Shown: positions 26,099 to 34,734 of the stretch, one piece after another
How positions within the stretch are numbered: position 1 is the stretch's first letter
Layout of the letters: every line of letters begins with the position of its first letter
Source of the DNA: Salinadaptatus halalkaliphilus
GTDB taxonomy: Archaea; Halobacteriota; Halobacteria; Halobacteriales; Natrialbaceae
Direction: 5' to 3'
DNA: 54,964 nt
Assembly: GCF_006543045.1 (NCBI RefSeq)
Contig: NZ_RBZW01000025.1
Location: 1 to 54,964, forward strand
Program-made: the position numbers and the translations under genes
The notes under the pieces: model-generated
What the model was told of the DNA's origin: nothing
What the model saw: only the letters and a program-made list of their open reading frames with translations
The model's database searches: none

Positions 26099-27358
26099 AT
26101 GTCCGCCAACGACGATCGTGATCCTCTCTTTCGGTACGACGATCCGGTCTTTGCCGACGAGCGATTGCTCGAGATCACACATCTTCCCGGTCCGGACCGG
26201 ATCGTCGGACGCGACGAGCAAATGCAACGAGTTGCGGACGCCCTGAACCCCGCGATATTCGGGAGCGAACCGAACCATCTGTTTATCTTCGGGAAGACGG
26301 GTACCGGCAAGTCGCTCATCTCGCGGTCGGTTACAAAACGCGTCATCTCGGAGGCCCAAAAGGACGACGTGACCGTCAAGTACGCGTTCATCGACTGCGG
26401 CGAGCAAAACACCGAAGCGTCGATCATCAAGACGATCGCCCAAATCGTCAACGAACCCGACGACAGCGGCGTCTCGATCCCTGACCGTGGACTCGGAACG
26501 GGCGACTACTACAAACGACTCTGGCAGTCCGTCGACCGCTGTACCGACGTGACCATCGTCATCTTGGACGAGATCGACATGCTCGAGGATGACGAAGTGC
26601 TGCGAAAACTCTCGCGTGCGGGCGAGAACCGTCGAATATCTGACTCGAGCATCGGCATCATCGGTATCTCGAACAAGATCGACTTCCCAGATCATCTCTC
26701 CGAACGTGTCAAATCGAGTCTCTCTCGAGACGAACTCGTCTTTTCGCCCTACGACGCCAACCAACTCGTCGAAATCCTCGAGAAACGACGCGACGCGTTT
26801 CACGATGGAGTGCTTTCGGACGACGTGATTCCGCTCACCGCAGCGCTTGCCGCCCAGGAACACGGTGATGCACGCAAGGCGATCGACATTCTCCGCAACG
26901 CAGGTCGAATCGCGAAGAAACGAACCGATACGCGCGTGACCGCCGATCACGTCCGCGACGCAAAAGAAAAGACCGAGGCCGACCGGTTCAACGAGCTGAT
27001 CGAGGGCTCGCCCCAGCAGGCGAAGGCGATCCTCTACGCGCTGACGCTTCTGACCGAAAACTCGAGTGAGAAGGAGTTCCCGACGAAGATCATCTACAAC
27101 CAGTACAAGGCGATCGCCCGTCAACTCGAGTTCGACGTGCTTTCCGAACGGCGCGTCCAGGAGATCTTACAGGAGCAAAACTTCCTCAACGTGATCCAGT
27201 CCGAGCGGGAAGGCCGTGGACGCGGACGCGGTGCACATGCCAAACACCGACTCCTCGAGAACCCATCGATCGTCAAGAAGGTACTGCTTCGCGACTCTCG
27301 TCTCGCGGTCCTCGAGGGTGACGGCGAGGGGCCCAGTGACACGCCAACCGACCGATAA
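26099..27358 (+). CDS. orc1/cdc6: Orc1/Cdc6 replication initiator
   Basis: A 419-residue AAA+ origin-binding protein. ITHLPGPDRIVGRDEQM leads into the ATPase. Walker A is GKTGTGKS (65-72), Walker B is VILDEID (154-160), and sensor 1 is in GIIGISNKIDF (about 184-194). Arg in EHGDARKAIDILR is sensor 2. A C-terminal winged helix covers about 310-400 (YNQYKAIARQLEFDVLSERR and EREGRGRGRGAHAKHRLLE). ATG 26099 is preferred; the upstream frame to 26015 overlaps origin box E and is not protein-like. Haloarchaea carry several orc1/cdc6 genes and this one is tied to its own ORB set. Confidence 0.95.
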   Translation: MSANDDRDPLFRYDDPVFADERLLEITHLPGPDRIVGRDEQMQRVADALNPAIFGSEPNHLFIFGKTGTGKSLISRSVTKRVISEAQKDDVTVKYAFIDCGEQNTEASIIKTIAQIVNEPDDSGVSIPDRGLGTGDYYKRLWQSVDRCTDVTIVILDEIDMLEDDEVLRKLSRAGENRRISDSSIGIIGISNKIDFPDHLSERVKSSLSRDELVFSPYDANQLVEILEKRRDAFHDGVLSDDVIPLTAALAAQEHGDARKAIDILRNAGRIAKKRTDTRVTADHVRDAKEKTEADRFNELIEGSPQQAKAILYALTLLTENSSEKEFPTKIIYNQYKAIARQLEFDVLSERRVQEILQEQNFLNVIQSEREGRGRGRGAHAKHRLLENPSIVKKVLLRDSRLAVLEGDGEGPSDTPTDR

Positions 27359-27515
27359 GGGACCGCGTCGACCTCGCCGATGCGCGTGTTGATTGACAGC
27401 TGGTCGACAGCACTCATACGAATGCTTTTAGGAAAACCCTATCGAGGCATTGTGGGTTAATATCTTATATTCCATTGCAGATAACACTAACACGCGTAAC
27501 TGAATGGTAGTGTAT

Positions 27516-28664
27516 ATGTCCAATATACTCACCATTCTCCAACGTATCGTCATGGAGAACAAATCTCGGACGGCGATCGATGGGGAGTCGCCGGTGACGT
27601 ACTCGACTCTTTGGTCTCGAACCGACGCGTTTGCCGGCGGACTACAGGATCGAGATATCACCGCCGGCGACGCCGTCGCAATTGGAGTTTCGAATCCACG
27701 GGCGTTTCTCGTCGCGTTATACGGCACGCTCAGAAACGGGTGTATCCCCGTAACCGTCCCGTCGGAGTACTCCACGCGGGACATCGTTTCCGTATTAGAC
27801 GCGACGGGTGCCACCGCTTACGTTACCGACGAGACGCCGTTTCTGTCGATTCTCCACGGTGCAGACGACGTCCGTCTCGCGATTACGGTCGATTGTGATG
27901 CACAGATGGGCGTCGAGCTGTCGACGTTCCTCGAGAACGATGGGATAAACAGCGCCGGATCGCGGACCGGAATCGATATCGTGAGTCAATCGGATACCGA
28001 TCCCGGACTGATCGCGTACGTCGGGTACGAGGACCGCGAGCCACTCGGCATCGTCTACACGCACGCGACGCTGGCGGCCGCCGCCGAACGCGGTGGGTCG
28101 CACCTCGAACCGGACGAACCGACGCATCTTGGCGTCCTCCCGTTGTCGAATCCGCTCGAACTTCTCTACGGTGTGACGGGGACGATTCTCGATGGCGGTA
28201 CGTACGTTCCACACATCTCGTGGGACCCTGAAACGGTTCGGTCGATACTCTATACGGAACGCATTCGGACGTTCGTCACACCACGGCAGTACGAGACGCT
28301 GCTGTCGTTCGATACCCCTGCCGAGGATGCCGTTGCAGTGATCGAGCCGACCAGTTCGTCGCTCGAGTCAGCCGTCGACGGCGCGGCGACACGAGTACGT
28401 GGCCGCCCGGAAACGGGCCTGACTCATGTCCGAACGCCGGACGACGCCGACGCGAATCGGCTCGGCAACCCCCTGCCCGGTATCGAGACGCGGCTCATCG
28501 AGGGCCCCTCGTCGGGGGAACTCGCGGTCGCCGGTCCGACGACGATGGACGGCTACGTCGATCGACCGACGCTAACCGAGGATCGGATTCGTACGATCGA
28601 CGGTCAGCGGTGGGTTCGAACCGGTCTTACCGAGTGTGAACGAACGGACATCGAATCCGTCTGA
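27516..28664 (+). CDS. Degenerate adenylate-forming enzyme homologue
   Basis: A 382-residue relative of AMP-dependent synthetases. The N-terminal domain is recognisable: TAIDGESPVTYSTLWSRTDA (about 15-34), GDAVAIGVSNPRAFLVALYG and GCIPVTVPSEYSTRDI. The phosphate-binding loop, normally S/T/G-rich plus Lys, reads GYEDREPLGIVYTH and lacks the TSGTTGxPK residues. The tail TMDGYVDRPTLTED resembles the A6-A7 region, but the TGD Asp is replaced (VRTGLTE), and the C-terminal lid domain with the catalytic Lys is missing. It is probably inactive as a ligase. Start MSNILTILQ (27516); 27504 is also possible. It follows the initiator gene on the same strand. Confidence 0.7.
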   Translation: MSNILTILQRIVMENKSRTAIDGESPVTYSTLWSRTDAFAGGLQDRDITAGDAVAIGVSNPRAFLVALYGTLRNGCIPVTVPSEYSTRDIVSVLDATGATAYVTDETPFLSILHGADDVRLAITVDCDAQMGVELSTFLENDGINSAGSRTGIDIVSQSDTDPGLIAYVGYEDREPLGIVYTHATLAAAAERGGSHLEPDEPTHLGVLPLSNPLELLYGVTGTILDGGTYVPHISWDPETVRSILYTERIRTFVTPRQYETLLSFDTPAEDAVAVIEPTSSSLESAVDGAATRVRGRPETGLTHVRTPDDADANRLGNPLPGIETRLIEGPSSGELAVAGPTTMDGYVDRPTLTEDRIRTIDGQRWVRTGLTECERTDIESV

Positions 28665-28736
28665 GCACGGCGGCTGTTACCGCTCGCAACCGTCGCCAAC
28701 CGCGGTACCTATAGGGCTGTCCTCCCCAGTCCGGAT

Positions 28737-29930
28737 ATGAACGGCGTCGACGCAGCAGGACTGGGGATCGGCGGGGGCAACCCGCCACGGATTATGGGCG
28801 TGCTGAACGTCAGCGAGGAGTCACCCTACGATCCAAGCGTCTACGATGATCCGGGCGACGCGGCCCGGTACGTCGACAAGGAACTGATCGACGAGGGCGC
28901 CGACATCGTCGACATCGGGCTCGAGTCGGCCAACAAACGGTTCGACGTACTCACCGCCGAGGCGGAACTCGAGCGACTGCACGTGGCTCTCGAAACGATC
29001 GAGAGCGTCTCCGGCGACGCGATCTTTTCGATCGAGACCAGATACGCCGAGGTCGCCGAGGCCGCCCTATCACAGGGGTTCGACATGGTCAACGACATCT
29101 GCGGGTTCGCCGACCCGGAGATGCCCGAGGTTTGTCGGGAGTACGACGTTGCGGTTGGAAAGATGGCCAGCCCACCGGACCTAACGCGGCCCGGTGCGGT
29201 CGAGGAAACCGATTGGGCCGGTCGCAAATCAACTGGCTGGGCCGCCGAAGCCGACTACGTCGACCAGGTCTACGAGGCGTTGAAACAGCACGGCCTCACC
29301 GAGAAGACGATCGTCGATCCGGCATTCGGCGGCTGGAGCGAGGCGCAGACGGTTGCTGACGACCGCAAGACGTTCCATCGGCTGGGAGAGTTTCGCGTGC
29401 TCGGGCAACCGATTCTCGTCTCGATCAATCGGAAGAACTTCCTCGGCGACCTCGTCGACCGGGAGACCGACCAGCGACTGGCAGCCAGTCTCGCAGCGAC
29501 CTCGATGGCCGTCGAGCGAGGTGCCGACGTGATTCGAACCCACGATGTCGCCGAGACGCGCGACGCGGCCCTGATCGGAGACGCCTTCGCAGACTCCTCG
29601 CATGCGATATCCGACTCGGTGTCGGTCTCGCGACTCGAGGTCCGATCACCCCGAGCGCTTCGACGACAGTTGCGAGAACGGGGCATCGATCCCGCTGTCG
29701 CCGACGAGTGCCAGCCCATTGCCCTCGACATCGACGGGCTGTCGATCGGAGAACGCCGGCACATAGACGCCCTCGTCACCGACCGAGACGCGTCCTGGCA
29801 TACGGTGACGGACCACTCCGGATTGTTGGTCGGTTCTGTCACCGATATCCGAGACATTTCACGGGGTCTACGTGAGGAATACGACTCGTCTGACGGCCTT
29901 CGTGACGCACTTGCAGAGTTACTACAGTAA
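28737..29930 (+). CDS. folP: Dihydropteroate synthase family protein
   Basis: A 397-residue pterin-binding TIM-barrel enzyme. ILNVTPDSF-type strand 1 reads IMGVLNVSEESPYD (19-32). DEGADIVDIGLESAN (about 52-66) gives the pterin-site Asp/Glu. GFDMVNDICGFADPEMPEVC (about 114-133), KMASPPDLTRPG and TIVDPAFGGWSE complete the barrel. It ends with VIRTHDVAETRDA near residue 276. A further 110 residues follow (RLEVRSPRALRRQLRERGID onward) that are not part of classical FolP. It condenses pterin pyrophosphate with p-aminobenzoate in folate or pterin-cofactor synthesis. mptE follows on the same strand after 214 bases, giving a pterin pair. Confidence 0.88.
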   Translation: MNGVDAAGLGIGGGNPPRIMGVLNVSEESPYDPSVYDDPGDAARYVDKELIDEGADIVDIGLESANKRFDVLTAEAELERLHVALETIESVSGDAIFSIETRYAEVAEAALSQGFDMVNDICGFADPEMPEVCREYDVAVGKMASPPDLTRPGAVEETDWAGRKSTGWAAEADYVDQVYEALKQHGLTEKTIVDPAFGGWSEAQTVADDRKTFHRLGEFRVLGQPILVSINRKNFLGDLVDRETDQRLAASLAATSMAVERGADVIRTHDVAETRDAALIGDAFADSSHAISDSVSVSRLEVRSPRALRRQLRERGIDPAVADECQPIALDIDGLSIGERRHIDALVTDRDASWHTVTDHSGLLVGSVTDIRDISRGLREEYDSSDGLRDALAELLQ

Positions 29931-30144
29931 GAGAAAGCTTATGACGGAGGCTTCGAAATGAGCGAGTGGACGCCGGGCGGCCTCCCGGGTAGGGGTACTT
30001 TGGAGGCGACTCCCGGCCCACAACACGGAATTATTGTGGCACTACTCATCCGTAGCGACGCAACCACCGAACAGAGCCGCGTGGCGCGATCGGCTCCCGG
30101 CACAACCAGTACAGCCAAACGGATCGAACCTCGAGTAGCACGTG

Positions 30145-30843
30145 ATGGAATTCGAGGAGTGGGAACCCGTCTACGAGGCGATCTGCCGTGACTTCGGTTA
30201 CGACCGGGCCGGTGACGAGCGTGCACGCGACGAACTCGCATCGTTGAGTGACCCGTTCGACCTCGAGCGGCTCTCGGCCGCTCGCGGGGCGACGGTCGCA
30301 GTCGCGGGTGCGGGACCGTCGCTATCGGACCGGCAGTCACTCGAGCGAGCGCGAGACGCGGACCTCGTCGTCGCCGCCTCCACGGCGGTCGATGTCCTCG
30401 AGTCCAAGGATGTCGAGGTCGACTGTATGGTGACCGACCTCGACAAGAATCCGGCGACCGTCCGGCGACTGACGACCGAGGGCACACCAGTGGCCGTCCA
30501 CGCCCACGGGGACAACCTCGAGGCGGTGCGGAGCGTCGTTCCCGCCTGTCGCGACCGGTGGGTGTTGCCAACTACCCAAGCAGCGCCTTGTGGTCCCGTC
30601 CGAAACTTCGGCGGCTTCACCGACGGCGATCGGGCTGCGTTCCTGGCGGATCATCTCGGGGCCGACCGCCTGATCTTCGTCGGCTGGGATTTCGACGACG
30701 ACGCCGTCGGACAGATGAAAACTCGAAAACTCGAGTGGGCCGAGCGACTGCTGTACTGGCTCGAGTCGCGTCGAAACGACCGATTCGGAGTGTTAGACGA
30801 GCGCCGGGAGGAAATCGACAGCGGCGCTATTTCACTCGAGTGA
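30145..30843 (+). CDS. mptE: 6-hydroxymethyl-7,8-dihydropterin pyrophosphokinase MptE
   Basis: A 232-residue archaeal MptE (DUF115 type), which makes the pyrophosphorylated pterin used by dihydropteroate synthase. Features are VAVAGAGPSLSDR (about 51-63, nucleotide-binding Gly-rich loop), DADLVVAASTAVDVL, VDCMVTDLDKNP (about 92-103) with acidic metal ligands, VHAHGDN (113-119), and IFVGWDFDDDAVG. The N-terminal helical DFGYDRAGDERARDEL segment is usual. ATG 30145 follows a GTG, and either could be used. Position next to folP supports the pathway. The 214-base gap between folP and mptE (29931-30144) shows no gene I can support. Confidence 0.93.
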   Translation: MEFEEWEPVYEAICRDFGYDRAGDERARDELASLSDPFDLERLSAARGATVAVAGAGPSLSDRQSLERARDADLVVAASTAVDVLESKDVEVDCMVTDLDKNPATVRRLTTEGTPVAVHAHGDNLEAVRSVVPACRDRWVLPTTQAAPCGPVRNFGGFTDGDRAAFLADHLGADRLIFVGWDFDDDAVGQMKTRKLEWAERLLYWLESRRNDRFGVLDERREEIDSGAISLE

Positions 30844-30862
30844 CACCGGAGCACCCGTCCGT

Positions 30863-30947
30863 TCATACGGACCGTTGTAGTTCTTTACCGGTGATCACCC
30901 GGACGGGGTCGGTGATCACCGGTAAAACGCTACAACAATCCATATCA
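30863..30947 (-). repeat. Palindromic element, variant core
   Basis: It keeps the family ends: the left TCATACGG with GTTGTAG, the right CTACAACAATCC with ATATCA. It carries a different inner palindrome, TTTACCGGTGATCACC and GGTGATCACCGGTAAA around CGGACGGGGTC. It lies between mptE, whose stop is 20 bases away, and a convergent zinc-finger gene. I treat it as a subfamily of the 7800-type element. Confidence 0.8.
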
Positions 30948-31002
30948 GTATCACGACCGAACCGGTCGTCTGTCGGCACCGACCGTGGTCGATCCCGCGG
31001 GG

Positions 31003-31194
31003 CTACTGGATCCGATACGTGACGATGTCCTCACAGCCACAGGTCGGACACTCGGGACCGCGCGATTCGATCGTCGTCCCACAGCGGCGACACTCTTCGA
31101 TCGTGGTCGACTCGTCGGTTCGAAAGAGGACGGATTTGACCGTTTCCCGCACCGCCGACGATGCCGTTCGTTTGGATTGCTTCGAACTGGCCAT
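31003..31194 (-). CDS. Small zinc-ribbon protein
   Basis: A 63-residue haloarchaeal small protein with a basic, Ser-rich N-terminal half (SSKQSKRTASSAVRETVKSV) and a C-terminal CRRC and CPTC zinc ribbon (residues 35-53). The size class and motif match zinc-finger micro-proteins of haloarchaea; some of those affect motility or biofilm, but this one is not assigned. It is convergent with mptE across the variant palindromic element, and its 5' side faces the cetZ stop codon at 31353. Confidence 0.75.
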   Translation of the reverse strand: MASSKQSKRTASSAVRETVKSVLFRTDESTTIEECRRCGTTIESRGPECPTCGCEDIVTYRIQ

Positions 31195-31352
31195 AGAGCC
31201 ACGACAGACTGTACCTAATTCGTTATCCTCACGATACCACGAGTATCACGACTATTGATATATGCGACGTACGAATCGGCGAGAAAACATCGCCGAAATC
31301 GACCGTTAACCAACTGGTATTGCGTCCGTAACCGATGTTGCGAAGCGACGGT

Positions 31353-32513
31353 TCAAAACAGCGCGTCGAGTTCGCCGCCCGTGTCGACGAGCGACGTGAA
31401 CTCCTCGTCGGCGTTGGCCTGCAAGTTTTCGGTGCGATCCTGCGCGTCGATCGCAACTTGCTGGAGTTTCTCGATGCGAGGCACGTCGGTGACACCCGAC
31501 AACAGCACGATCGCACCGACCTCGTCGCGGTGGGGCATCGGGTAGTCGCCGCCGCGAATCTCCATGCTGCCCGTCTCGTCCTCGAGCCACTGGCGACCGC
31601 GTTCGACACCTTTCCGATTCAGTTCCTCCGGTGGGCCAGTCGCGACGACGAGGCCGCGATCGGCACTCGAGACGTCACAGGGGAGGGTGAGTCGGCCGAG
31701 GGTAGACTTACGTACGAGACTCGTCATGCGATTTGTCGCCGTCCCCTCGTCGAATCCGTCCTCCTCTTTGAACGACGAGAGAAGCCCGTTGCCCGTGGTA
31801 TCGACGGTTTCGCTGGCGTAGCCGATCGTGGAGATTCCGTCGTTGAGCGTGTTGATTATCTCCGAGGAGTCGACGACGCTTTCGGCGACGTGATCGCCGT
31901 TGCCGACTTCGCCCGCAGCGAACAGGAGGCCGAATCGCTCGACGATCTCGCGGTTGATTCGATCGTAGCCGTCGGCGACCGATTCCCCGGCGCTGCGCCA
32001 GACATCGTTGTCGAAGACGAGCAGGTTGTCGACCTCGCGGACGAACGTCTGGAACGAGCGGGCGGCGTTGAGCGTATAGATCCCGCCCTCGTCCATCGCC
32101 GGGAGGATGCCCAGCCCGAAGACCGGTTGGCTGTAGATTTTCTTCAGGTGCGTCGCGAGGACGGGCGCGCCGCCCGAACCGGTGCCACCGCCCATGCCAG
32201 CGATGATAAGGAAGGCGTCGATCTCGTGGACCGGAATCCGATCGATCGCCCCCTGGATTTCGTCGATGTCTTCCTCGGTTACCGTCGCGCCGAGTTCGTT
32301 GTCGGCACCGACGCCGTGTCCTTTCACGCGTGCCTGTCCGATGAGTACGCGATTCGCCCGTGGTACGTTTTCAAGTCCCTGAATGTCAGTCGTCGCCGAG
32401 TTGACAGCGATCGCTGATTCGATAAAGCCGCCACCGATCGCATCGTCGTACGCCAGGAACTCGTCGACGATCTTCCCGCCTGCCTGACCGAAGCCGATTA
32501 GTGCGAGTTTCAT
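31353..32513 (-). CDS. cetZ: Tubulin-like protein CetZ
   Basis: A 386-residue member of the CetZ family of the FtsZ/tubulin superfamily, involved in haloarchaeal cell shape and motility. It has MKLALIGFGQAGGKIVDEF, a nucleotide loop VKGHGVGADNELGA, and the tubulin signature GGGTGSG (108-114). EVDNLLVFDNDVWRSAGESV carries the T5 region, and VVDSSEIINTLNDGISTIGYA the T7-like region with catalytic acids. The C-terminal half runs RLTLPCDVSSADRGLVVATG to SGVTDVPRIEKLQQ and an acidic tail. The start MKLALIGF is preferred over 32546. It stands alone, with a 348-base region upstream. Confidence 0.95.
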   Translation of the reverse strand: MKLALIGFGQAGGKIVDEFLAYDDAIGGGFIESAIAVNSATTDIQGLENVPRANRVLIGQARVKGHGVGADNELGATVTEEDIDEIQGAIDRIPVHEIDAFLIIAGMGGGTGSGGAPVLATHLKKIYSQPVFGLGILPAMDEGGIYTLNAARSFQTFVREVDNLLVFDNDVWRSAGESVADGYDRINREIVERFGLLFAAGEVGNGDHVAESVVDSSEIINTLNDGISTIGYASETVDTTGNGLLSSFKEEDGFDEGTATNRMTSLVRKSTLGRLTLPCDVSSADRGLVVATGPPEELNRKGVERGRQWLEDETGSMEIRGGDYPMPHRDEVGAIVLLSGVTDVPRIEKLQQVAIDAQDRTENLQANADEEFTSLVDTGGELDALF

Positions 32514-32861
32514 GGTTGTCTCTCGTGGGCTCGCCCCGCCGAACACAAGCGGTCGCTAGCGATCGTTCGTCGACCGCTAGAGATCGTTCGAGTTCGATTA
32601 CTGTGGGGGCAGGCACCACGTACCATTTGTCGGCTATCGGAGCCATTGTTATGGCCAGCATACGATCGAAGAAACCACTGTCTTCGAATAACGACATTCG
32701 CTTGAGAGCTATAGTCGCTGGTTAACGAGTGTGTACTCGACTACTACTTTCAGACAGTGAGAACGACGAGTTTCCGCGAACGCAGTCGTCGATACCACCC
32801 GAACGGACCCATCTTCCGTTGACGTAAGTCCTATACTCTGTGATAGCTTACCGGCCCACAC
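32514..32861. other. Intergenic region with a 16-bp direct repeat
   Basis: No convincing gene. CGCTAGCGATCGTTCG (32554-32569) and CGCTAGAGATCGTTCG (32575-32590) are direct repeats 21 bases apart, 41-77 bases upstream of cetZ. They are candidates for regulator binding. The right half presumably contains the promoter of the binding-protein gene, with CTATACTCTG near 32831. Confidence 0.55.
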
Positions 32862-34604
32862 ATGGACGAGGGTGCGTCGCGGGTTAGTCGGCGAACGATA
32901 CTTGCAGGTGCCGGGAGCCTCGGCGCCAGTACCCTTGCTGGCTGTTCGGAACAGTTCTGGTCGCGAGCCGAAGACACCGGCCCGGAACAGGTCGAATTGA
33001 CGATCAAGACCCTCCCGGCTGACGACGACGCGGTCGCTGCCAAACTCATGAGTCAGCTCCGGGAGAATTATATCGCAGCCGGCATCGACGCTACGCACGA
33101 ACCGCTGGGGAGAGCCGATCTCTATCGCGATATATTTCTCGAGGGCGACTACGATGTCTTCGTTATTCGCCATCCTGGCCTCAAAGAGTTCGATGCGCTT
33201 CGTGGCTTGCTTCACTCCTCGTTTACCACCGAGCGAGGGTGGCAGAACCCGTTTCGATTCTCCGACGTGACTATCGACGACCTCCTCGAGTCACAACAAT
33301 CCAGCAACGCCGATCGAGACGAGTCGTTGGCGGAGCTGTTCGAATTTCTCGAGGAAACAGCACCGTATACGACTATCGCGTATCCCCACCAGGTCGGTGG
33401 CGTTCGGCCGGATCTCGACGTTTCGATCTCACCGCGGCACCCGCTCGAGTACGTCGACGTGTTGGCTACCGAACGCGCTGACGGCCCTCGAGACGGACCG
33501 ATAGCGATCGGCGTCTACGGCGAAGGGTTGACCAACCGGTTCAACCCGATCGTCGTCGATCAAAATTCGATTCCTGGACTGCTCGGACTGGTGTACGATC
33601 CACTCGCTCGGCGAGTTCCATCCGAGGACGATGTCGTTCCGTGGCTCGCCGAGTCCGTGTCCTGGGACGAAACCGACGACACGCGAGCGACGGTTACCCT
33701 ACACGAAGGCACTCGCTGGCACGACGGTGCCGAACTCGATGCCGACGATGTCGTCTTTACGATGGAGTTTCTCGAAGATACGTCACTCGGTGCCATCGAC
33801 GGGAGCGTTCCGGCACCGAGATATCGCGCTCGATTGGCCCTTCTCGAAGGGGTGACTCGTATCGACGAGCGGACGGTCGAATTGTCGTTTGGATCGACCC
33901 GTCGATCGGCTGCGGCCCGCGTACTGACGATACCGCTGTTGCCCGAACACATCTGGGAACCACGAAGCGAGGTCGTCGCCGAACACCGAACTGAAGCGGT
34001 GCTTGCAGACAACGAGGAACCGATCGGCGCTGGCCTCTTTCGGTTCGAGTCGGTCACCGCTGACTCGCTCGAGCTTGCGCCGTTCGACGATCACGTCCTT
34101 CGCGATCCGGTAGCCCAACCCGAGATCCTCGACGGGGAGTCGGCGTTTACGGGCATCCACTTTCGGATCGATCCGAACGTCGGTGCGATGATCGACGCGT
34201 TGCTCGATGGTGAGATCGATCTGACCGCGAGCAACATCCCGCCATCGGAACTCGATACGTTCCGTGAGGCGTCTGGGGCCACCATCGTATCTACACAGAG
34301 CCGAGCCTTCTACATGATCGGCTACAACTATCACCACTCGTCGCTCGTCAACCCCCACTTTCGGCGAATCCTCTCGCGGCTGATCGACCGCGAACACGTC
34401 GTCTCGGAACTGTTCGACGGACTCGCCGAGCCAGCAATGTCACGGAACTCACTCGTCGGGATCACCGACGATGCGTGGGACGACAATCGAGCATCGTCGG
34501 TGACAACCTTCCCCGGAACCGACGGCGAGATCGCCACACAGGAGGTTCGATCCCTCTTCGAAGATGCCGGCTATCAGTACGAAAACGACGCGCTGATCGA
34601 GTAA
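32862..34604 (+). CDS. Substrate-binding lipoprotein, SBP_bac_5 type, circularly permuted
   Basis: A 580-residue protein with a Tat signal (SRRTILAGAGSLGAST) and lipobox LAGC. Residues about 44-165 (LTIKTLPADDDAVAAKLMSQ, then DYDVFVIRHPG, NPFRF, TIDDLLESQ, EFLEETAPYTTIAYP) look like the C-terminal lobe of family 5 binding proteins. Residues about 190-580 then give the normal N-terminal order: NRFNPIVVDQNSIPGLLGLV, LAESVSWDE, HEGTRWHDGAELDADDVVFT, IGAGLFRFE, MIDALLDGEIDLTA and PHFRRILSRLIDREHVVSEL. The chain stops with the helix that usually precedes the moved part. No permease or ATPase is adjacent; a PAP2 gene follows. Confidence 0.85.
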   Translation: MDEGASRVSRRTILAGAGSLGASTLAGCSEQFWSRAEDTGPEQVELTIKTLPADDDAVAAKLMSQLRENYIAAGIDATHEPLGRADLYRDIFLEGDYDVFVIRHPGLKEFDALRGLLHSSFTTERGWQNPFRFSDVTIDDLLESQQSSNADRDESLAELFEFLEETAPYTTIAYPHQVGGVRPDLDVSISPRHPLEYVDVLATERADGPRDGPIAIGVYGEGLTNRFNPIVVDQNSIPGLLGLVYDPLARRVPSEDDVVPWLAESVSWDETDDTRATVTLHEGTRWHDGAELDADDVVFTMEFLEDTSLGAIDGSVPAPRYRARLALLEGVTRIDERTVELSFGSTRRSAAARVLTIPLLPEHIWEPRSEVVAEHRTEAVLADNEEPIGAGLFRFESVTADSLELAPFDDHVLRDPVAQPEILDGESAFTGIHFRIDPNVGAMIDALLDGEIDLTASNIPPSELDTFREASGATIVSTQSRAFYMIGYNYHHSSLVNPHFRRILSRLIDREHVVSELFDGLAEPAMSRNSLVGITDDAWDDNRASSVTTFPGTDGEIATQEVRSLFEDAGYQYENDALIE

Positions 34605-34734
34605 GCACTAGCCACGCTCGTGGTCGTTTCCGGACGGACATCCACTTCACCCAAACAGCGCTCGATGGGTCCCGTCGACTCCGTCGACCGATCGCTATTA
34701 GTGTGGTCCAGCCATACTCTAGCGGACAGACCGT

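Noticed and set aside
29958-30144. Small plus-strand ORF between folP and mptE (MSEWTPGG...)
   Set aside because: No recognisable features, runs through the mptE start, and codon use is unlike the neighbours.
31335-32417. A 360-codon plus-strand ORF over cetZ
   Set aside because: Shadow of cetZ; no motif and no promoter.
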